Assembly: GCA_021800315.1 (NCBI GenBank)
Contig: JAJYZD010000237.1
Coordinates: forward strand, 1-5,690
Direction: 5' to 3'
Length of the DNA: 5,690 bases
Source: Bacillota bacterium
GTDB taxonomy: Bacteria; Bacillota; Desulfotomaculia; Desulfotomaculales; JAJYZD01
Numbering within the stretch: position 1 is the first letter of the stretch; every line of letters starts with the position of its first letter. The notes beneath the pieces were generated by a model. The model was given only the letters and a program-made list of their open reading frames with translations. It did not search any database and had not been told where the DNA came from. The position numbers and the translations under genes were made by a program. Positions 1 to 4,479 of the stretch are shown here, in pieces.

Positions 1-1
1 C

Positions 2-1351
2 AACCTGATCAGGGCCGGGATAGGCAGGACCGGCCTGACCGAGCCCCTCGAACCCATAAGGATCGACACCGTACCGGAAGTCCTGGTCGTCGGCGGTGGG
101 ATCGCCGGTTTGCGGGCCGCCATCGCCTTGTCCGACATCGGCATTGCCGTCCTGCTGGTCGAGAAGTCGCCGGCTCTGGGCGGACGGGTCGGCCAGCTGG
201 GCACCATGTACCCCCACGGCAAGAACGGGTGGCAACTGGTTGCCCGCTTGCTGGACGAAATAGCGAAAAGGAACAACATCACCTGCCTGACCAACGCGGA
301 ACTGGTCGCCAAATCCGGGAGCATCGGCGATTTCACGGTCAAGGTCAGGGCGGACGGCGGCGAGATGACCAGGAATGTCGGCACCGTCATCATCGCCACC
401 GGTTTTGACTCCTATCTCCCCGGGATGGGCGAATACGGCTACGGCATCGACGGGGTCGTCACCCTGCCCGAATTCAAGGAACTGCTGGACCGGGAAAGCG
501 GTGTGCCCACCCAGGGCGGCCGGGAGATAAGGGACATCGTCTACATTTACTGTGTCGGCAGCCGCCAGGATGGGGAACGGGATAACCCGAACCGCTACTG
601 TTCCCGCTACTGCTGCAACGCCGCCGTACATTCCTCGCTCGTGGTCGGTGAGAGGAACGCCAAGGCCCACCAGTATCACCTTTTCCGGGATATGCGGACT
701 TACGGCAAATATGAGCTGCTCTACGGTCAAAGCAGGGAGGCGGGTTCGACTTACCTCAGGTTCGAAGAGCCCCCGGTGGTGGAAAAATCCTCCGGCGGCA
801 AAGTGAAGGTCACGGTCAAGGATTTACTCACCTACGGGGAAGAGATTGAAATCGAGGCCGACCTCGTGGTCCTGGTTACGGGCATGGTTCCCGGAAAGAA
901 CGAAGACCTGGTCAGCCTCCTGAAACTGCCCGTGGGCCGGGACCGGTTCTTCAACGAAATCCATCCCAAACTGCGTCCCGTGGAAACGATGGTGGACGGC
1001 GTGCTGATCTGCGGTACCTGCCAGGGGCCCAAGAATTCCTCGGAAGCCGTCGCCTCGGCTTTGGCCGCGGCTACCCAGGGCGCGGCCATTCTCAAAAAGG
1101 GCTACGTCGAGCTTGACCCCCTGATGGCCGCCGTCAATCCGGAACTGTGCGACGGCTGCGGCGAGTGCGTGGCAGCCTGCCCCTACTCGGCGATCGAGAT
1201 GGGTGAGGGAAAGGCGGGGGTCAACAAGGCCGGCTGCAAAGGCTGCGGCGGGTGTGTACCGGTATGTCCCAGGGATGCCGTCGATCTGAAGGGATACACC
1301 GACGCTCAGATCAGGGCGATGATAGACGGCTTCCTGAAGGAGGTTGGTTAA
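2..1351 (+). CDS. hdrA: HdrA-like FAD/iron-sulfur subunit of a heterodisulfide reductase-type complex (5' partial)
   Basis: The frame is open from base 2, so the gene begins upstream; 449 C-terminal residues are visible, against roughly 650 for a typical HdrA. A start at TTG 110 would cut through the FAD-binding motif and is not credible. Numbering from base 2, the Rossmann dinucleotide motif GGGIAG is at residues 31-36 and the acidic ribose-binding E54 follows in LLVEKSPALGG. The HdrA-specific segment CVGSR starts at C184 and is followed by CSRYCC (C200, C204, C205). The second nucleotide-binding segment, GVLICGTCQGPK, comes near residue 335. The C-terminus is a two-cluster ferredoxin: C383, C386, C389, C393, then C412, C415, C418, C422, each last Cys followed by Pro. 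In the family, HdrA is the cytoplasmic FAD hub that passes electrons between a donor, ferredoxin and HdrBC; some complexes bifurcate electrons. The QmoA/QmoB relatives are less likely because hdrC and hdrB follow directly. The electron donor and true substrate cannot be read from this window. Confidence 0.93.
   Translation, partial: NLIRAGIGRTGLTEPLEPIRIDTVPEVLVVGGGIAGLRAAIALSDIGIAVLLVEKSPALGGRVGQLGTMYPHGKNGWQLVARLLDEIAKRNNITCLTNAELVAKSGSIGDFTVKVRADGGEMTRNVGTVIIATGFDSYLPGMGEYGYGIDGVVTLPEFKELLDRESGVPTQGGREIRDIVYIYCVGSRQDGERDNPNRYCSRYCCNAAVHSSLVVGERNAKAHQYHLFRDMRTYGKYELLYGQSREAGSTYLRFEEPPVVEKSSGGKVKVTVKDLLTYGEEIEIEADLVVLVTGMVPGKNEDLVSLLKLPVGRDRFFNEIHPKLRPVETMVDGVLICGTCQGPKNSSEAVASALAAATQGAAILKKGYVELDPLMAAVNPELCDGCGECVAACPYSAIEMGEGKAGVNKAGCKGCGGCVPVCPRDAVDLKGYTDAQIRAMIDGFLKEVG
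1337..1343 (+). promoter_or_regulatory. Ribosome binding site inside the end of hdrA that decides the next start
   Basis: AAGGAGG is a full match to the anti-Shine-Dalgarno core and lies within the last codons of the hdrA-like gene. It touches the TTG at 1344, which is too close for initiation, but sits nine bases before the TTG at 1353. This favours the 1353 start for the small winged-helix gene and implies translational coupling to hdrA. Confidence 0.75.
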
Positions 1352-1352
1352 G

Positions 1353-1589
1353 TTGGTCAGGGACCTGCGGGAAGTGATCAGGGAAGAAATGGTACACCGG
1401 GACAAGATCATGGAAATCCTCCGGGACGGCCCCCGGACCGTTCCGGAAATCGCCGGGGCCATGGGCTACCCCCCCCACGAAGTGATGTTCTGGGTAATGG
1501 GCATGCGCAAGTACGGATTCGTGGCCGAGAGCGGCGAACCTACCGGCGAAGGCTATTTCAGGTACCAGGCGGTAACGAAGGAGGGCTGA
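1353..1589 (+). CDS. Small winged-helix domain protein embedded in the hdr operon
   Basis: The product has 78 residues and no cysteine. The TTG start at 1353 is chosen because AAGGAGG at 1337-1343 is correctly spaced for it; the in-frame TTG at 1344 would add three residues but abuts that site. Residues about 16-24 (RDKIMEILRDG) look like helix 1, 30-37 (VPEIAGAM) helix 2, 40-54 (PPHEVMFWVMGMRKYG) the recognition-type helix 3, and 56-74 a beta wing, which is the layout of a minimal winged helix-turn-helix. It begins one base after the hdrA stop and ends three bases before the preferred hdrC start, so it must be made together with the complex. The fold can bind DNA as a local regulator or act as a protein-protein adaptor; the sequence does not decide between these. 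Its position between hdrA and hdrC recalls the small uncharacterised gene in the sulfur-oxidising sHdr clusters (hdrC1-B1-A-hyp-C2-B2), but homology to it is not shown here. Confidence 0.85.
   Translation: MVRDLREVIREEMVHRDKIMEILRDGPRTVPEIAGAMGYPPHEVMFWVMGMRKYGFVAESGEPTGEGYFRYQAVTKEG
1578..1585 (+). promoter_or_regulatory. Ribosome binding site for the hdrC-like gene
   Basis: AAGGAGGG lies in the last codons of the winged-helix gene. It is seven bases before ATG 1593 and only four before the in-frame GTG 1590, so it supports ATG 1593 as the hdrC start. Confidence 0.65.
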
Positions 1590-1592
1590 GTG

Positions 1593-1895
1593 ATGGCGCG
1601 GGTCAATCCCGGCTTCTTGGAAGAGGTCAGGCGGTCGGATGAATTCAACGCGTCTTCCTGTATGAACTGCGGGGTTTGCAGCGCGGTATGCCACATGGGC
1701 ATCGAGCTTCTTCCCCGGAAGCTCTTCAGGTATGTCCTGCTGGGTTTGAAGGACAAGGTGCTGGAAAACAAGGAAACCGTGTTTTCCTGTCTCCTGTGCA
1801 AGCAGTGCGAAGTCAACTGTCCGGCCCAGGTGCACATCGCGGAGAACGTCCGGTCGCTGAGGTACTATATGAACAAGAAAGTCTTCAAACATTAA
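1593..1895 (+). CDS. hdrC: HdrC-like [4Fe-4S] ferredoxin subunit (short form)
   Basis: The product has 100 residues from ATG 1593; GTG 1590 is an in-frame alternative that adds one residue. Two four-cysteine motifs are visible: C23-x2-C26-x2-C29-x3-C33 and C66-x2-C69-x2-C72-x3-C76-P. They are separated by about 32 residues of amphipathic helix, as in the alpha-helical ferredoxin fold of HdrC, GlpC and related subunits. The first motif ends in Cys-His rather than Cys-Pro. HdrC carries electrons from the HdrA flavin/ferredoxin region to the HdrB catalytic subunit in the cytoplasm. The protein is shorter than many HdrC proteins, lacking long terminal extensions and any membrane segment, so it is not a membrane-anchored HdrE- or QmoC-type partner. 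It sits three bases after the winged-helix gene and 13 bases before hdrB, in the usual hdrC-hdrB order. Confidence 0.92.
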   Translation: MARVNPGFLEEVRRSDEFNASSCMNCGVCSAVCHMGIELLPRKLFRYVLLGLKDKVLENKETVFSCLLCKQCEVNCPAQVHIAENVRSLRYYMNKKVFKH

Positions 1896-1908
1896 GGAGA
1901 ATCAGATC

Positions 1909-2868
1909 ATGCCACTGCCGATTGGTGACACGATTGGAATTCTGGCGGACAATTTGCGGCTGCGCAAATCGGTGCTGCCCATCTCCGCCAAAGGGGCCTC
2001 CCGGTGGGCAAAGGGCCTGGGTCTCCCCCGGGGCGGCGAAACCGTCCTTTACACCGGCCTGATGTACCAGCTGATCCCCTACATCACCGCCATGAGCGCC
2101 TCCCAGGAAAAGGTCGAGGACTCCTTCCTGGCCGGTATGGTGGGACTGGGCCGCCAGGTGAACCGCCTGGTCAGCATCTCCGCCTTCATGGCCCGTCCCC
2201 CGGCCGCCGTGAAAGAGCAATACGACAAAGTGCTGCGGGACATCGCCGGACTCCTGCGTACGGCCGGGGTAGAGTTCGGCTACCTCTACGGGGACGAACT
2301 ATATTCCGGGGCCCTGATCTACGACCTGGGCGGGGACGATCTGTTCGCGGACCATGCCCGGCTGGTCTACGACACTTTCCGGAAGCACGGGGTCAAAAAC
2401 GTAATCACGGTGGATCCCCACACCACCAACATGCTGCGTTCCGTCTACCCCTCCCTGATCAAGGGCTACGACCTCAAGGTGCGCAGTTACCTGGAGGTGT
2501 TGGCCCAAGCCGACCTGCGGCCGGTGCGGGAGTTGGGAACGGAAGTGGTGCTGCACGATTCGTGCGTTTACGCCCGTTACGAAAACGTGCTCGATCCGCA
2601 ACGGACCCTTCTGGCCAGGGCGGGCTGCGCCGTGCGCGAGCCTGGCGAGAGCGGGGTTTTCACCCACTGCTGCGGGGGGCCGGCCGAATCCCTGTTTCCC
2701 CGGAAAGCCAGGCAAGTGGCCGGGGAAAGGGTGGAGCAGCTCCAAGAGGCCGGCGGACGCGGTGTGACCATGTGCCCGATCTGCCTCGTCAACCTGCGCA
2801 AAGCGTCGGGACCGGACCTGGATCTGCAGGACATCTCCGGCTACCTGTCCCGGGCCTACGGGGCCTGA
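1909..2868 (+). CDS. hdrB: HdrB-like CCG-domain subunit with a degenerate N-terminal cluster site
   Basis: The product has 319 residues from ATG 1909, preceded by TAAGGAGA at 1893-1900 with an eight-base spacer. The length fits HdrB (about 290-320). The C-terminal CCG domain is intact: HDSC with C219, then HCCGGP with C254 and C255, then CPIC with C289 and C292, which is the five-cysteine arrangement that holds the noncubane [4Fe-4S] cluster in HdrB. C240 is the only other cysteine. The N-terminal half keeps the domain shape (TGLMYQ at 49-54, ELYSGALIYDLG at 130-141, DPHTTNML at 169-176), but each expected ligand is replaced: L51, Y132/S133, D169 and T172. Canonical HdrB reduces a disulfide at two such clusters, so this protein probably offers one. 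That suggests a substrate other than CoM-S-S-CoB, consistent with the DsrE-type genes downstream, but the substrate is not known. Confidence 0.9.
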   Translation: MPLPIGDTIGILADNLRLRKSVLPISAKGASRWAKGLGLPRGGETVLYTGLMYQLIPYITAMSASQEKVEDSFLAGMVGLGRQVNRLVSISAFMARPPAAVKEQYDKVLRDIAGLLRTAGVEFGYLYGDELYSGALIYDLGGDDLFADHARLVYDTFRKHGVKNVITVDPHTTNMLRSVYPSLIKGYDLKVRSYLEVLAQADLRPVRELGTEVVLHDSCVYARYENVLDPQRTLLARAGCAVREPGESGVFTHCCGGPAESLFPRKARQVAGERVEQLQEAGGRGVTMCPICLVNLRKASGPDLDLQDISGYLSRAYGA

Positions 2869-2896
2869 GAACACAGCGGAAAAGGGGTAGTTTACC

Positions 2897-3268
2897 GTGG
2901 CTGAGCACAAGGAAAAGATCGTTTACATCAATACCAACGGGGCCGAGAATCCCGACAAGGCCGCCCTTCCCTTCATGCTGGCCGGAGCCGCCCTGGCCAT
3001 GGAGGTGGACGCGGCGGTGGTGCTGCAGAGCACCGGCGTCTTCCTGGCCAAGAAGGGTTACCTGGACAACATTCCGGCCGCCGGTTCGAAATCGCTCCGG
3101 CAACTGGTGGACATCTTCCGGGAAGCCGGCGGCCGGCTCCTGGTGTGCATCCCCTGCCTCAAGGAACGCAACATCCCCGACACCGACCTCATCGAAGGGG
3201 TTGTCCTTACTTCGGGCGCGGCCCTGAACGAAGAGATCCTGGGCGCCGACGCCACCCTGGTCTACTGA
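2897..3268 (+). CDS. DsrE-family (COG2044-like) small protein with a CxxC pair
   Basis: The product has 123 residues. The GTG start at 2897 follows AAAAGGGG (2880-2887) at nine bases, a weaker site than those upstream. The fold signature of the DsrE/DsrF/YchN family is visible: an N-terminal beta strand (KIVYINTNGAENPDKAALPFMLAGAALAM, residues 7-35), a second strand with TGVFLAKKG (46-54), a strand ending in LLVCIPCLKERNI (81-93), and DLIEGVVLTSGA (97-108). C84 and C87 form a C-I-P-C pair at the place where sulfur-carrying members hold their active cysteine. Family members form small cytoplasmic oligomers that carry persulfide sulfur (DsrE, TusD) or have unknown roles. It starts 28 bases after hdrB in the same operon, which suggests it delivers to, or receives from, the Hdr-like complex. 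That link is inference. Confidence 0.85.
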   Translation: MAEHKEKIVYINTNGAENPDKAALPFMLAGAALAMEVDAAVVLQSTGVFLAKKGYLDNIPAAGSKSLRQLVDIFREAGGRLLVCIPCLKERNIPDTDLIEGVVLTSGAALNEEILGADATLVY

Positions 3269-3281
3269 CCCTTTCGCCGTT

Positions 3282-3310
3282 CCGGCCCCCGGCTTGCAGT
3301 CCGGGGCCGG
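3282..3310 (+). promoter_or_regulatory. GC-rich hairpin after the first DsrE-type gene, no T-run
   Basis: CCGGCCCC (3282-3289) pairs perfectly with GGGGCCGG (3303-3310). Inside, a bulged C3290 is followed by GG (3291-3292) pairing with CC (3301-3302) around an eight-base loop. The next bases are GCATGTCCAA, so there is no T-run and a classical intrinsic terminator is unlikely. It begins 13 bases after the stop codon and may act as an mRNA processing or stability element, or as a partial attenuator that lowers expression of the last gene. Confidence 0.5.
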
Positions 3311-3331
3311 GCATGTCCAAACAAGTTCCCG

Positions 3332-3380
3332 CGGTCACAAGGACCGAAGGGTCGACCCGGGCGAAGCGGGGTCTATAGAC
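3332..3380 (+). promoter_or_regulatory. Cluster of small hairpins and two perfect palindromes in the leader of the DsrE2-type gene
   Basis: In 49 bases there are four elements. CGGTC/GACCG (3332-3336 with 3342-3346) forms a stem with a five-base loop. GGGTCGACCC (3349-3358) is a perfect 10-base palindrome. GACCC/GGGTC (3354-3358 with 3369-3373) encloses an inner GC-GAA-GC stem. GTCTATAGAC (3371-3380) is another perfect palindrome. Several of these overlap and cannot all form at once, as in a switching leader or a dimeric operator. The ribosome binding site starts seven bases later, at 3387. No known riboswitch class is recognised. Confidence 0.4.
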
Positions 3381-3386
3381 AGTTTT

Positions 3387-3394
3387 AGGAGGGG
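3387..3394 (+). promoter_or_regulatory. Ribosome binding site deciding the TTG start of the DsrE2-type gene
   Basis: AGGAGGGG is followed by seven bases and then TTG 3402. The frame is open upstream to 3294 through the structured leader, but that stretch has no family similarity, and this strong site fixes the start at 3402. Confidence 0.8.
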
Positions 3395-3401
3395 AAATCC
3401 T

Positions 3402-3869
3402 TTGAAGAAAACCATCATCCTCTTTTCCGGCGACCTGGACAAGGTCCTGGCGGCCTTCGTCATCGCCAACGGCGCTGCCGCCATGGGCGACGACGTGACC
3501 ATGTTCTTCACCTTCTGGGGCTTAAACGCCCTTCGCCGGCCGGAAAAGGTCCCGGCGAAGAAGAGTTTCCTGCAGGCCATGTTCGGCGCCATGATGCCGC
3601 GGGGGGTCGACAAGCTCGGCCTCTCCAAAATGAATTTCGGTGGTATGGGCGCCGGTATGATGAAGTCGGTGATGAAAGCGCAGAAGGTGTCCTCGTTGCC
3701 GGAACTGGTCGTGAGCGCCAGGGAACAGGGGATCAAAATGGTGGCCTGCACCATGTCCATGGACGTCATGGGCTTTTCCGAGGCCGAACTGGTGGAGGGC
3801 CTGGAGTTCGCCGGGGTGGCCACTTACCTGGGCGAAGCCGACGAGTCCAACGTCAACCTGTTCATATAG
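3402..3869 (+). CDS. DsrE2-type (DsrE/DsrF/DrsH-like, PF13686 class) protein
   Basis: The product has 155 residues from TTG 3402. The start is set by AGGAGGGG and by the family-like N-terminus MKKTIILFSGDLDKVLAAF. Hallmarks of the DsrE2 group are present: an N-terminal strand followed by a helix with FVIANGAAAMGDDV (19-32), the FFTFWGLNALRR segment (35-46), a methionine- and glycine-rich middle (about 61-95) and CTMSMDVMGF with C116 (116-125). C116 is the single cysteine and the candidate sulfur carrier. Family members occur alone or fused to CoA-disulfide reductase and rhodanese domains, often beside tusA and hdr genes, and are thought to bind or move sulfane sulfur; some have a hydrophobic middle. 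The FFTFWGL and met-rich segments are hydrophobic, so membrane contact is possible, but no clear signal peptide is seen. It is the last gene before the terminator at 3908-3953. Confidence 0.88.
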   Translation: MKKTIILFSGDLDKVLAAFVIANGAAAMGDDVTMFFTFWGLNALRRPEKVPAKKSFLQAMFGAMMPRGVDKLGLSKMNFGGMGAGMMKSVMKAQKVSSLPELVVSAREQGIKMVACTMSMDVMGFSEAELVEGLEFAGVATYLGEADESNVNLFI

Positions 3870-3907
3870 GTTCGCACCACCCGGGTAGACAACTCGGGGA
3901 CCGGGAT

Positions 3908-3953
3908 GGCGGGCGGCGTCGCTCCACTGGCGGCGCCGTCTGCCTTATTCCTT
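3908..3953 (+). terminator. Intrinsic terminator closing the hdr-dsrE operon
   Basis: Fifteen-base arms at 3908-3922 and 3930-3944 pair along their full length, with three G-U wobbles, around a seven-base loop (TCCACTG). TTATTCCTT follows, an imperfect but T-rich tail. It lies 38 bases after the stop of the DsrE2-type gene. The stem is very stable; the weak T-tract lowers certainty a little. Confidence 0.75.
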
Positions 3954-4290
3954 GGAGACGGGATCGAATCGGCCAAGGGCGTAGAAGAAAAGGCCGTGTT
4001 ACACCGGGGAACGGCATGGTTGTTGCATTCCTGGAAGCCGACCCGGTGGGGTTAATTCCCCGGGCGACAACGAAGCCGCCAGGGATCAACGTCGGGGGGA
4101 TGGCATTCCTTTTGCTTTCCAGGTCGCAGAAGCCGGGAACGTCGACATGTAATCCTATGCGTCGTACAGGTCACTCCGTGCTTTTTCGTCTTTGGCGCGC
4201 CTCTCTGCGCAAGCCACACTCTTAATACGGGGAAGCCTCTCCCGGCTGCGGAACTGTGAATAATTTCTGCTCCGCTACCCCACAAATTCC
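3954..4290. other. Gene-free intergenic stretch
   Basis: No convincing gene is seen. Short open frames exist on the plus strand (4016-4225) and minus strand (4052-4462), but neither has a good ribosome binding site, a family motif or protein-like composition. No tRNA, CRISPR repeat or recognised riboswitch is seen. The notable content is an inverted-repeat structure at 4013-4077. The base composition falls from GC-rich on the left to AT-rich toward 4260, marking a boundary between two kinds of DNA. Confidence 0.55.
4013..4077. repeat. Imperfect inverted repeat enclosing the palindrome GGGGTTAATTCCCC
   Basis: Arms 4013-4026 and 4064-4077 (14 bases each) can form 12 pairs with two mismatches, including eight consecutive pairs (4019-4026 with 4064-4071, one a G-U). 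Between them lies the perfect 14-base palindrome GGGGTTAATTCCCC (4048-4061). It could be a structured RNA, an operator, or the remnant end of a mobile element. It lacks a T-run and is not a terminator. Confidence 0.4.
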
Positions 4291-4292
4291 AT

Positions 4293-4321
4293 TTGGACAT
4301 TTCTTTTTTCCGTGGTAAAAT
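4293..4321 (+). promoter_or_regulatory. Sigma-A/sigma-70 type promoter candidate upstream of the ATPase gene
   Basis: TTGGAC (-35, 4293-4298) and TAAAAT (-10, 4316-4321) are separated by exactly 17 bases. A TGG just before the -10 gives an extended -10 (TGn). Transcription would start near 4328 and give a leader of about 120-150 bases to the ATPase gene. The surrounding bases are AT-rich, unlike the operon on the left. Confidence 0.6.
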
Positions 4322-4398
4322 GTAGTTACCGATCTGCCACAAAGGGGGGGAAGGGTTGGCCAGATAAAGATGGCCGGGCAAAGGCTGAAAGCAGTGTT

Positions 4399-4426
4399 TA
4401 TACATTTGTCTGTAGATACATATAAT
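4399..4426 (+). promoter_or_regulatory. Second, ATPase-proximal promoter candidate
   Basis: A consensus TATAAT lies at 4421-4426, with TATACA (four of six matches to TTGACA) at 4399-4404 and a 16-base spacer. The predicted start near 4433 is too close to ATG 4450 for a normal ribosome binding site there, but it leaves room for AAGGAG at 4461 and ATG 4480. Confidence 0.5.
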
Positions 4427-4479
4427 TAGCGATAAAGAACGTATAAAAAATGAATTGGACAAGGAGATCAGAGAATAAA

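Noticed and set aside
2..1351. Assignment of the first gene as qmoA or qmoB
   Set aside because: No apr genes are in view, and the direct hdrC-hdrB linkage together with the C-terminal two-cluster ferredoxin fits HdrA better. The missing 5' end keeps a qmo-like origin possible but less likely.
824..1462. Long open frame on the minus strand across the end of hdrA
   Set aside because: It lies antisense to a gene with clear FAD and ferredoxin motifs, has no family signature and arises from high-GC codon use on the other strand.
1311..1892. 193-codon minus-strand open frame under the winged-helix and hdrC genes
   Set aside because: It is antisense to two well supported genes with matching ribosome binding sites and shows no motif of its own.
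2004..3227. 407-codon plus-strand open frame overlapping hdrB and dsrE
   Set aside because: The translation is rich in Arg, Pro and Gly without domain motifs, and it covers two real genes in another frame; it is a GC-driven shadow.
3282..3310. Terminator between the two DsrE-type genes
   Set aside because: The stem is strong but no T-run follows, so it is listed as a hairpin with a possible regulatory or processing role instead.
4016..4225. 69-codon plus-strand open frame after the terminator
   Set aside because: It has no ribosome binding site, its start lies inside an inverted-repeat arm, and the translation has no known motif.
4322..4400. Possible cyclic-di-GMP (GEMM) riboswitch, suggested by GGCAAAGGCTGAAAGC-like bases in the leader
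   Set aside because: The conserved core and paired helices of that class cannot be laid out on this sequence; the resemblance is limited to a few bases.
4052..4462. 136-codon minus-strand open frame in the intergenic region
   Set aside because: It has no good ribosome binding site or recognisable domain, crosses the promoter region and a composition boundary, and its translation looks random.
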